A DNA stretch of 64,000 nt from CAILKP01 sp038231815 (GTDB lineage Bacteria; Planctomycetota; Phycisphaerae; Phycisphaerales; UBA1924), in the NCBI GenBank assembly GCA_038231815.1, contig JBBRKQ010000005.1:13118-77117 (forward strand), read 5' to 3'. Both the position numbers and the translations under genes were made by a program. The notes beneath the pieces were generated by a model. The model saw only the letters and a program-made list of their open reading frames with translations. It was not told where the DNA came from and did no database searches. Below, one piece after another: positions 15,810 through 22,916 of the stretch. The first letter of the stretch is position 1. Every line of letters begins with the position of its first letter.

Positions 15810-17111
15810 ATGGTCCGCACCCGAGAGCAGTCATCCTGGCCCGTTCGGTGTGTGTTCTATGTGTTTGCCGCCGCTTGCATTCTTATTGACCCCGCATCGC
15901 TGGCTGCCTGTTCTTTCCAGACCGCTGGTACGGCAAGCCCGAAGGCTCCGGAAAACTCAAAGGCCGATGCAGCGCCCATCACGGCACCAAACGACCTTGC
16001 CGCAGCCCTTGCTGAGATCGCCGCAAAGAACAAAGTCCCGGCCCTGGCGGCGATGGTGGTTGATGGCCGCGGCATCATGCTGCGGCAAGCGGTCACAGGT
16101 GTGCGCGCAAATACGGCCGTTGAGGCTGATCGCGCTCTGGCGACCTTGGATGACGTTTGGCATTTGGGCTCCTGCACCAAGGCCATGACGGGCACGCTGT
16201 GTGCTGTGCTGGTGGGCCAAGGCAAACTGAAATGGTCTAGCACGCTGGGTGAAGTACTTGGCACAACTTTGCCAGCGGTGGCGGGTCTGCGTGAATCGCT
16301 GATGGATCCACAGTGGCAGGCCGTGACGCTGGAGCAGTTGTTGGTGCATCGGGCCGGCGCGCCCGGCGGGCTTGATGAGAACGGCCTTTGGGGCCGGCTC
16401 TGGAATCACACCGGCTCCCCGATGGAGTCACGCCAATTGCTCGCGACTGGGCTGCTCAGCCGTAGCCCCAAACACGCGCCTGGCGGCACGTACGAATACA
16501 GCAACGCCGGTATCGCACTGGCCGGGTTCATGGCTGAGACTGTCATGGCAACGCCATTTGAAGTGCTCATCCAGCGCGAGTTGTTCGCACCACTTGGTAT
16601 CACCTCAGCTGGCTTTGGCGCCCCGGGAACGGCATCAGACAAGGCGGACCGCAAGCCAGACCAGCCGCGGGGCCACACGGCCGATGGCAAACCCGTTCGC
16701 CCCGGCCCAAGTGGTGACAACCCGCCGGGGATTACGCCGGCCGGTCGCGTGCACATGAGCATTGGTGACTGGGCAAAGTTCGCCGCACTGCACGTGCGCG
16801 GTGAAACCGAGGGCTGGAAGAACCCCGATGGTTCATGGCGGCTAAAGCCTGAAGACTTTGTAAAACTGCACGAACCCAAACGCGATGGAGACAAGGCCGA
16901 TGGCGGCAACGCGTACGCGATGGGTTGGGGGATTATTGATCGCAAGGACAGCGTTCGACCCCTGCTGCAGCACGCCGGCAGCAACACGATGTGGCTGTGC
17001 CAGGTGATTGTTGACCGTGATGGTGACAAGGCGTATTTGGTGTGCTGCAACGCGGCAGGGTCCAACGCCGATAAGGCAATCCGCCAAGCCACAACGTTGC
17101 TGCGGAGGTGA
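15810..17111 (+). CDS. Serine beta-lactamase-like hydrolase, probable lipoprotein
   Basis: A 433-residue protein of the class C beta-lactamase / penicillin-binding-protein-like family. The ATG at 15810 is preferred over 15774; it gives a hydrophobic signal with a possible lipobox LAAC (about residue 33). Motifs in order: SxxK as 'GSCTKAMTG' (nucleophile Ser, general-base Lys), 'LEQLLVHRAGAPGGL', YxN as 'YEYSNAGIALAGF', and a C-terminal HxG as 'LQHAGSNTMW'. These proteins are mostly esterases, D-amino-peptidases or transpeptidase relatives rather than true antibiotic beta-lactamases, so resistance should not be assumed. It diverges from the LTxxQ-type gene, and the shared upstream region is only about 150 bases. 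Confidence 0.88.
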   Translation: MVRTREQSSWPVRCVFYVFAAACILIDPASLAACSFQTAGTASPKAPENSKADAAPITAPNDLAAALAEIAAKNKVPALAAMVVDGRGIMLRQAVTGVRANTAVEADRALATLDDVWHLGSCTKAMTGTLCAVLVGQGKLKWSSTLGEVLGTTLPAVAGLRESLMDPQWQAVTLEQLLVHRAGAPGGLDENGLWGRLWNHTGSPMESRQLLATGLLSRSPKHAPGGTYEYSNAGIALAGFMAETVMATPFEVLIQRELFAPLGITSAGFGAPGTASDKADRKPDQPRGHTADGKPVRPGPSGDNPPGITPAGRVHMSIGDWAKFAALHVRGETEGWKNPDGSWRLKPEDFVKLHEPKRDGDKADGGNAYAMGWGIIDRKDSVRPLLQHAGSNTMWLCQVIVDRDGDKAYLVCCNAAGSNADKAIRQATTLLRR

Positions 17112-17129
17112 GTGTTTTTGAAGTAAGAC

Positions 17130-17293
17130 GGAGAGATGAACGCACAGTTCGCAGAGCGTTTAAGGCAAGCGACGCAGAGGAAGACATGAATGCATGGGTT
17201 GGCCAGAGAAAAAGCTTGGCCTGCCTTTACCTCTTTCCTTTGCCTTCCTCTGCGTCGCTTTCTTCAAGCTCTGCGCCCTCCGCGTTCATCTTT
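17130..17293. repeat. Long imperfect inverted repeat with 'GCAGAG' units
   Basis: Left arm 17130-17183 and right arm 17244-17293 are near-complementary over about 50 bases. Both carry a GATGAACGC block, a CGCAGAG block, and an identical GCGACGCAGAGGAAG block (complement on the right). The 60-base loop contains a smaller hairpin, GGCCA/TGGCC. The direct 'GCAGAG' repetition resembles the degenerate CGCAGAG-type intergenic repeats common in planctomycete, verrucomicrobial and deltaproteobacterial genomes. It lies between convergent genes, so it may also act as a transcription barrier. Confidence 0.85.
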
Positions 17294-17301
17294 CTATTGC
17301 A

Positions 17302-18204
17302 CTACAACGAACGGTGCCGCGCTGCTCCCACCAGTTTGGCGATCATTTCATGGCTGTGCCGGTGCCCGGTTTTGTTGGCCAGAAACCTTCCCGCCAGCGG
17401 CAGCCCCGCCAGATGAAAATCACCGATCATGTCCAGCAGTTTGTGTGCCGCGGGCTCAGACTGCAGCCGGTAGCGATTCCGGATTGGTCCATCCGGGCCG
17501 ATCACCAGCACATCAGCAGGCTCTAAGTGGCCAAAATTACCCGAGGCGTTCATCTGCTCGGCTTCCGTCAGCGTGCAAAACGTGCGGGCCGGCGCGACCA
17601 TGAGCCCGTACGTGAAATCATCGTCACTGTCGTGGCCCAGACCCAGCGCGCCCATTTGTGGCTCAATTGGTGAGTCTGGTCCGTAGTCAAGGTTGTATTC
17701 CAGCTCAAGTAGGGTCAGCGTTGATTCCGGGTGCTGGGGTTTGGCCACCATCGTCACGCTCGCGTCTTTGGCATCCACCACCGTGAGTTCTTCAGTAACA
17801 GCCAGCACCGGCAGCTCAACACCGCCATCGCTGCTGTTGTCCTGTAGTTGGCGATAGAACAACATCGCCGAGTTGTCCAGCATCGGAATCTCTGGCCCGT
17901 AAATCTCAAGGTGCACATCAAACAGCAGCAGCGCGGCCATGGCGCTAAACAGGTGCTCCGTGGTCATCACTCCGTGGGCAGAGGCATCAGATCCCGGCGG
18001 CGCGATGGTGGTGTTGCGCATTGATGGGCGGACGTTGTCAATATGCGCCGCAAATACCGGGCCATCGCGATCAGCACGCTCGGCCGTGATGCGACCGGTG
18101 CCGTCGCCAGCACGCACAATCACGCGGCAGGGTTTCCCGGAAAATAGCCCCAAACCCTTGAATTCAACCGGTGTCAGCAACTTGCGGGTTTCGAGCATGG
18201 CCAT
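17302..18204 (-). CDS. lpxC: UDP-3-O-acyl-N-acetylglucosamine deacetylase LpxC
   Basis: A 300-residue zinc enzyme that catalyses the first committed step of lipid A synthesis, removing acetate from UDP-3-O-acyl-GlcNAc. The start at the ATG at 18204 gives 'MAMLETRKLLTPVEFKGLGL'; a second Met two codons on is also possible. The metal ligands are His84 in 'TTEHLFSAMAAL', and His254 and Asp258 in 'HKLLDMIGDFHLAG'. The catalytic C-terminal His lies in 'GHRHSHEMIAKLV'. The length is the family norm, and the enzyme is not fused to FabZ. Its presence argues for an LPS-type outer membrane. It diverges from the DinB-fold gene; no other lpx genes are adjacent. Confidence 0.96.
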   Translation of the reverse strand: MAMLETRKLLTPVEFKGLGLFSGKPCRVIVRAGDGTGRITAERADRDGPVFAAHIDNVRPSMRNTTIAPPGSDASAHGVMTTEHLFSAMAALLLFDVHLEIYGPEIPMLDNSAMLFYRQLQDNSSDGGVELPVLAVTEELTVVDAKDASVTMVAKPQHPESTLTLLELEYNLDYGPDSPIEPQMGALGLGHDSDDDFTYGLMVAPARTFCTLTEAEQMNASGNFGHLEPADVLVIGPDGPIRNRYRLQSEPAAHKLLDMIGDFHLAGLPLAGRFLANKTGHRHSHEMIAKLVGAARHRSL

Positions 18205-18329
18205 GGCCCAGCGTAGGACAAGGAGATTGCAAACGCCCCCAAGTTCCCTGAGTCCGTCATGCCAGTGTGGTGCGTGAAGCCTGAACTTGCCCAGGCGGTG
18301 TCGTTTCAATCCCTGCTCTACTATGGGCC

Positions 18330-18824
18330 ATGACGCTGTCTCCCACCAATGCTCAGGCTATCGCCCGTTACACACAGCAAATTGGCCGGTTGGCCACTTG
18401 GGCCAAGGGCCTCTCCAAGGCGCAGCTCATCGCCCCACCAACAGGCCAGTACGTGGGTTCGTGGACCATCGCGCAGAACATCATCCACTGCCTTGATGGG
18501 GATCTCTCCGCCACCCACCGCATGCGCCGCATTGTTGCGGAGGATGTGCCGCTGCTGATCGCCTATGACGAAACCCGCTTGGCCGCCCGGCTGGGGTACG
18601 ACCATGATGATGTTGACTTGGCCTGCCGCCTCTTTGATGAAAACCGCCGGTTCGTGGCCGCGTGGTTGAGCCGGCTAACCGATGAAGACTTCAACCGCAC
18701 CGCGGTGCACAACCAGAACGGAAAGGTGACCTTGGCGCAAGTAGTCAAGACCTATTCCGACCATATTGATGCGCACGAAAAAACCGTGATGATTAAGCGG
18801 ACCATGCTGGGCGTGCCCGGCTGA
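18330..18824 (+). CDS. DinB-like four-helix metalloprotein
   Basis: A 164-residue protein of the DinB/YfiT superfamily. It has four predicted helices, with potential metal-binding His residues in 'TIAQNIIHCLDGDL' (first His about residue 53) and the C-terminal 'YSDHIDAHEKTVM' (His pair about 150-154), the usual spacing of the three-His site. Characterised relatives are thiol transferases or dehalogenase-like enzymes using bacillithiol, mycothiol or glutathione; the thiol partner here is unknown. There is no signal peptide, so it is probably cytoplasmic. It sits between divergent lpxC and a convergent SprA-related gene, with no operon partner. Confidence 0.85.
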   Translation: MTLSPTNAQAIARYTQQIGRLATWAKGLSKAQLIAPPTGQYVGSWTIAQNIIHCLDGDLSATHRMRRIVAEDVPLLIAYDETRLAARLGYDHDDVDLACRLFDENRRFVAAWLSRLTDEDFNRTAVHNQNGKVTLAQVVKTYSDHIDAHEKTVMIKRTMLGVPG

Positions 18825-18846
18825 TCGTTGCTGCGTTGTTGATCGT

Positions 18847-19821
18847 TTAAGCCAGGCTGCCAGCGGTCGCGCCGCTGGTTGCGGCGTATGCGTTTTTCAC
18901 CAGCGCCGCAAAGGCGCTCGCTGCGGCATCATCATCCTTGGACTGTCTGCGCTGGTTTGAGCCAATCGCCTGCACGGGCTGCTCCGAGCGGGTTGGTCCA
19001 AACGCCTGCGCTGGCTGGCCTTGTGCCCCCTGCTGGCCTGTTGGTGCTGTTGCTGGTGCTGCTGCTGGCCTTGCCTTTGGCTCAGGCTTCGCAGCTCCCG
19101 CCACCGGTGCAGCGCCGCCGCCGCCAGTATTTTGAGCTGCCGCCTGTGCCTGGTCGCTGCGGGCCTTGGCCTCCAATGCTCCTGCCGCGGCCGCTACAGA
19201 CTGATCCTGCCCGGACGGATCACTCGGCGCGTTGGCCGCGGCCTTGATGCGCTGGGCCTTGGCGATTGTTTCTTGCGGTGTAGCCCCGGGGCTGGTGTCG
19301 ATATCAACGTGACCGCCCACGGCGTACTGCTTGCCATCCGGGCCTTTGGTGTACTCATACTTCGGCCCGGAGCGGGCCAAGCTGCCTGCCGCCGCCAGGT
19401 GCGCTGCCTCGTGCTGCTTGACGTGGGCATCGCGTGTCTTGAGCTTTTCAATCTGCTGCTTTTGCTCATCGCTCAGCTCACCGGTACCGGCAGCGCTGCC
19501 ACCGATTGCGGTTTTACAGGCTCCGTTGCACTTTGCTTTGCCGCAGTCGCAGGCTGGCTTTGTTCCTGCCACGGCCGCCGCTGCCGGTGCCGTCGCCAGT
19601 GGGGAGAGTTCTACCGTGTCCGGCTGCGATGTGCCCCGACCAGTCACGATCGCAACTGGCTCGATTGGGTCGACCACCAAGCCCTCGCCAGCGGCGGTTG
19701 AACTGGCGATGTCAGCGCTGGCAAAGGCCGCGGCGTTGCGTGTTCGGGCCGTTGCAGCGGCGCGAAGCAGTGTGGCCGGGCCGTTTGAACTTGTAATTGA
19801 GGAAATCGTGGACATGGTCAT
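18847..19821 (-). CDS. SprA-related putative metalloprotease protein
   Basis: A 324-residue protein. The centre (about 120-215) matches the SprA-related family: 'LSDEQKQQIEKLKTRD', the metal-ligand-like 'VKQHEAAHLAAAG' (HExxH), 'YTKGPDGKQYAVGGHVDID', then 'ETIAKAQRIKAAANAPSDPS'. The HExxH and the later His give it a putative zinc-protease look; catalytic activity has not been established in the family, to my knowledge. The N-terminal region (about 85-108) has a Cys cluster, 'CDCGKAKCNGAC', suggestive of metal binding. The C-terminal third is Ala/Pro/Gln-rich low complexity. No signal peptide is seen. It converges with the DinB-fold gene (22 bases between stops). Confidence 0.85.
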   Translation of the reverse strand: MTMSTISSITSSNGPATLLRAAATARTRNAAAFASADIASSTAAGEGLVVDPIEPVAIVTGRGTSQPDTVELSPLATAPAAAAVAGTKPACDCGKAKCNGACKTAIGGSAAGTGELSDEQKQQIEKLKTRDAHVKQHEAAHLAAAGSLARSGPKYEYTKGPDGKQYAVGGHVDIDTSPGATPQETIAKAQRIKAAANAPSDPSGQDQSVAAAAGALEAKARSDQAQAAAQNTGGGGAAPVAGAAKPEPKARPAAAPATAPTGQQGAQGQPAQAFGPTRSEQPVQAIGSNQRRQSKDDDAAASAFAALVKNAYAATSGATAGSLA

Positions 19822-20040
19822 CGCTCACCGAGTGTGCTGGAAATCACAGGTGGCGGCGTCCTTGCCGACTGAACAGGTGTTCGGTCCGGCTGCGGTCGCA
19901 CTTTACCGGGCAGGACCAGCCAGCCCAAACAAATTAAAGCGTGAGCCCTGCCAGATTGGTTCTGTAACGGTTGCGCTGTTTGTGCGGCCCAACTTCACGA
20001 CCGTATAATGCCTATACCGCGATGCTGTCGCCGCCAGTCC

Positions 20041-20811
20041 ATGAACACACCTCTTCAAATGCAGCCCGGCCGCCCCATGATCTCGGTGGTTATTCCTGTG
20101 TTTAACGAGGCCAAGACGCTGCTGGAGTTGGTTCAGCGGGTTGAAGCAGTCGCCATCGAGAAAGAGATTCTGATCGTTGACGACTGCTCAACCGATGGCA
20201 CGACCAGCGTTCTGCGGCAGGCCGTGGGCTTACTCTGGGCCGGTCGCTCGGATATTCGCGTGCTGTTTCACGATCGCAATCAGGGCAAGGGTGCCGCTCT
20301 GCGGACTGGGTTTGCAAGCGCCCGTGGGCAGGTTGTCGTGGTGCAAGATGCGGATCTTGAGTATGACCCGGCCGACTATCCGCGACTGCTCGAGCCGATC
20401 ATCGCAGGGCGTGCTGATGTTGTCTTTGGTTCCCGCTTTGTTGGTGGCGGCTCGCACCGCGTGCTTTACTTTTGGCACTCGGTAGCCAACCGGTTTCTTA
20501 CGCTTATCTCGAACATGATGACCAACCTCAACCTCACCGATATGGAGGTTGGTTACAAGTTGTTTCGCCGGGAAATTATCGAGCGCATCACCATTGAAGA
20601 GAACCGCTTTGGCTTTGAGCCCGAAATCACCGCAAAGGTGGCCGGGCTGCGATGCCGCGTGTTTGAAGTCGGCGTGTCGTATGCCGGTCGAACCTACGAA
20701 GAGGGCAAGAAGATAACGTGGCGCGATGGCGTACACGCTCTGTGGTGCATCTTCAAATACAACTCCGCGCGAGTGGGTTCGGTGGCAAGCCCGGCCAGTG
20801 GTTCCGAGTAA
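20041..20811 (+). CDS. Family 2 glycosyltransferase (dolichyl/undecaprenyl-phosphate sugar synthase-like)
   Basis: A 256-residue GT-A fold enzyme. The ATG at 20041 starts 'MNTPLQMQPGRPMISVVIPV'. Signature features are 'VVIPVFNEAKTLLELV', 'ILIVDDCSTDGTTSVL', 'RNQGKGAALRTGFASARG' and the metal-binding DxD as 'VVQDADLEYDPADYPRL', then 'FGSRFVGGGSHRVLYFWH' and 'DMEVGYKLFRREI'. This is the pattern of polyprenyl-phosphate glucosyl/mannosyl transferases (DPM1-like), which transfer a sugar from a nucleotide to a lipid phosphate on the inner membrane. The C-terminal membrane pair found in GtrB is absent, so it is probably peripheral. A hairpin terminator follows 48 bases after the stop. Confidence 0.92.
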   Translation: MNTPLQMQPGRPMISVVIPVFNEAKTLLELVQRVEAVAIEKEILIVDDCSTDGTTSVLRQAVGLLWAGRSDIRVLFHDRNQGKGAALRTGFASARGQVVVVQDADLEYDPADYPRLLEPIIAGRADVVFGSRFVGGGSHRVLYFWHSVANRFLTLISNMMTNLNLTDMEVGYKLFRREIIERITIEENRFGFEPEITAKVAGLRCRVFEVGVSYAGRTYEEGKKITWRDGVHALWCIFKYNSARVGSVASPASGSE

Positions 20812-20859
20812 ACCGCACTGCCAGGGTTGGCTTGCCAGCGCAGCAGCCGCCTTGTTGAT

Positions 20860-20878
20860 GGCACGAGGAACTCGTGCC
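20860..20878 (+). terminator. Hairpin terminator after the glycosyltransferase gene
   Basis: GGCACGAG (20860-20867) and CTCGTGCC (20871-20878) form a perfect 8-bp stem with a GAA loop. A moderately T-rich stretch follows (CGCTTTCTGTTT). Confidence 0.55.
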
Positions 20879-20960
20879 CGCTTTCTGTTTCGCTTCAGTG
20901 GAACCGTTTCGTATATATCTCTTTTGAATCACCACGAATAGCCCCCAACCATTTCGGCCT

Positions 20961-21809
20961 ATGCCTATTGACCCTCACTCACCCGGAACTTGGACATCGC
21001 TGCTCGCCCAAGCAATGCACTTGGCCCAGGCCAGCGTGGCATTTCCAAAGACCCCCGATGGCGACCGTTTTCGCGCCGCCGTTCCCGCCATCATCAGTCT
21101 TCAGGCTACCGCCCTCGCGCTGCAAGGCATTGACCAGCTTGAGCAGGCCGAACGTGGCGTAGGAATAGATCGTGCCACGGTGCTGCTTGCCAAACACGCG
21201 GCAGAGCTGCACACGCTCTGGAAAGGCGAGCAGCTCCCCATCACAATCTCCGAGCTTCTAAGTGATGCCCAGACTGCGCTCACCACCGCCTCCCAAAGTG
21301 GCGTGCTCATCATCATCGTCGCCCAACCCATGGCCCTGCCCCAGCCGCTGCGGGTGGCTCAAATCATGCTTGCTGGCGGGTTCGCTGGCACGCTCTGGCT
21401 CGCCGGTCCCGGGGTCACCATCGGCCCTGATTCACCGGTGGCCTTTATTCGCGGCCCGAGGGGCGCATCACCAGAATCCGCCGTGCTTGACATGTTGGCC
21501 GATGCCCTCACCCGCGAGGCAGACTGCGCGGCGGTGGCAGCCCCCAAACCGCTGTTTGAGCGGCTGGTCGTACCCCGCGCCGTGCAGGTGTATCGCAGCC
21601 GCGAACCCCGACTGGAACCGGCCCAAACCAACGCGACCGAGGTTGTTGACACCTTCGCATGGTTTGATGATGCCCTGCCAGCCGGTCGCCCGCTGCTGGT
21701 GCCCGTGCTCGAGGCCGGCGGCACGCTGCCGGCGCCCAATCCGGCGTTGTTTGCTGGCCTGAACCAGCCCGCCGAGCGCGTGCAGGCAAACCCGGTGGGC
21801 AAGGGCTAG
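20961..21809 (+). CDS. Conserved protein of unknown function
   Basis: A 282-residue protein with no signal peptide. The first half is helical ('RFRAAVPAIISLQATALALQ', 'ATVLLAKHAAELHTLW'). The second half contains an alternating strand/helix region with 'SGVLIIIVAQPMALPQPL' and 'AQIMLAGGFAGTLWLAGPGV'. No catalytic motif is recognisable. Composition and codon use look like the neighbours, so it appears to be a native gene, perhaps restricted to planctomycetes. It lies between the glycosyltransferase and peroxiredoxin genes on the same strand, but terminators on both sides suggest its own transcript. Function not recognised. Confidence 0.75.
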   Translation: MPIDPHSPGTWTSLLAQAMHLAQASVAFPKTPDGDRFRAAVPAIISLQATALALQGIDQLEQAERGVGIDRATVLLAKHAAELHTLWKGEQLPITISELLSDAQTALTTASQSGVLIIIVAQPMALPQPLRVAQIMLAGGFAGTLWLAGPGVTIGPDSPVAFIRGPRGASPESAVLDMLADALTREADCAAVAAPKPLFERLVVPRAVQVYRSREPRLEPAQTNATEVVDTFAWFDDALPAGRPLLVPVLEAGGTLPAPNPALFAGLNQPAERVQANPVGKG

Positions 21810-21911
21810 CCGCGGCGACGGCCATCTCACATCGCGAAGGCCTGCTACGTTTTGCGGTCTTAAAACGCCCGAATTCTCACCCCGTGTTTTCAGCAGTCAG
21901 GAGTTTTCCAT

Positions 21912-22643
21912 ATGCCTCTGCTCGCGGCCGGCACAACAGCGCCCAATTTCACGCTTCCAGATCAGTCCGGAAAGGCGATCAGCCTTCATGACTTCGCTGG
22001 TGGCCCGGTGGTGTTGTACTTTTACCCCAAGGCGGATACTCCCGGTTGCACAACTCAGGCCTGCGGCCTCAGTGAGGCGTTGCCGCAGATGAACAAGCTT
22101 GGTGCTGCGGTCATCGGCATCAGCCCTGACAGCGCCAAGGCGATTGCCAAGTTCGCGGCAAAGTTCAATCTTCGCTTTTCGCTGGTGGGAGATGAGCCCG
22201 CCGCCAGCGGCAAGCCCAGAATTATTGATTCATACGGCTGCTGGGGTGAAAAGAGCATGTACGGCCGCAAGTACTTTGGCGTGCTGCGAACAACGTACAT
22301 CATCGATGCCGCCGGTGTGATTTACCATCGCATGGACGGCGTAAAGGTTGATACGCACGCCGCGGATGTGGCAGCTGTCTTGGCGGATCTGCTGGCTGGG
22401 AAGCCATCGCCAGCGGTAATCGCCGCTTTGGCTAATGGAATCGCAGCGAAGCCGGTGAAAGCGGCGTCAGCGAAGGTGCCTGCCAAAAAGCAAGCCAAGC
22501 AAGCGGTGACCAAGCCCGCAGGCAAAAAGCCCGCAAGTAAAAAGCCAGCAAAGAAGGCTGTAAAAAAACTCGCAAACAAGGCCAGCGGCAAGAAGATTGT
22601 AAGAAAAGTCGCTCGCAAGGCGGCGGGTAAAAAGAAGCGTTGA
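21912..22643 (+). CDS. bcp: Peroxiredoxin (Bcp/PrxQ type) with histone-H1-like tail
   Basis: A 243-residue thiol peroxidase. A good Shine-Dalgarno (AGGAG, 8 bases upstream) supports the ATG. Residues 1-155 are a Bcp/PrxQ domain: 'APNFTLPDQSGKAISL', then 'YFYPKADTPGCTTQACGL' with peroxidatic Cys46 and the resolving Cys51 typical of PrxQ, and 'RTTYIIDAAGVIYHRM' near the end. After a short linker, residues about 180-243 are a low-complexity tail of Lys/Ala/Pro ('KPVKAASAKVPAKK', 'KPASKKPAKKAVKK') like histone H1 and bacterial AlgP/H1-like proteins. The tail is expected to bind DNA or RNA, which would place peroxide-detoxifying activity on the nucleoid; this is inference. An intrinsic terminator follows. 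Confidence 0.93.
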   Translation: MPLLAAGTTAPNFTLPDQSGKAISLHDFAGGPVVLYFYPKADTPGCTTQACGLSEALPQMNKLGAAVIGISPDSAKAIAKFAAKFNLRFSLVGDEPAASGKPRIIDSYGCWGEKSMYGRKYFGVLRTTYIIDAAGVIYHRMDGVKVDTHAADVAAVLADLLAGKPSPAVIAALANGIAAKPVKAASAKVPAKKQAKQAVTKPAGKKPASKKPAKKAVKKLANKASGKKIVRKVARKAAGKKKR

Positions 22644-22711
22644 TACCGCCGGCCCGCCGGTGGTTTCATTCCCCGGCCAGAACTGTTGAATCGCATCAAA
22701 AATGGTCCACC

Positions 22712-22738
22712 AAACGCCCCCGCTCAAGGGGTGTTTTT
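22712..22738 (+). terminator. Intrinsic terminator of the peroxiredoxin gene
   Basis: AAACGCCCC (22712-22720) pairs with GGGGTGTTT (22728-22736), with one G-T wobble, around the loop CGCTCAA. It is followed by two more T residues. It separates the peroxiredoxin gene from gyrB. Confidence 0.65.
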
Positions 22739-22916
22739 ACAGGCTAAAACAGCCCGGCTTGCCTATGATTGTGCGGACCAAAATCTCCCGGATTCCCCAG
22801 CGGAAATCAGTTTGGATTCGCCTGTTTTCTGGATCGTTTTGTCGCCTCTCCTTTGACAGTTGCAACGGCCCTTCTCGCGTGTTCAGTCGCGAGTGAATTC
22901 TGGCCCTTTTCACCGG

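Noticed and set aside
15810..17111. Antibiotic-resistance beta-lactamase
   Set aside because: It has the SxxK, YxN and HxG motifs of the broad family but no features specific to true AmpC enzymes; hydrolase or esterase is the safer call. The same holds for 45378-46571.
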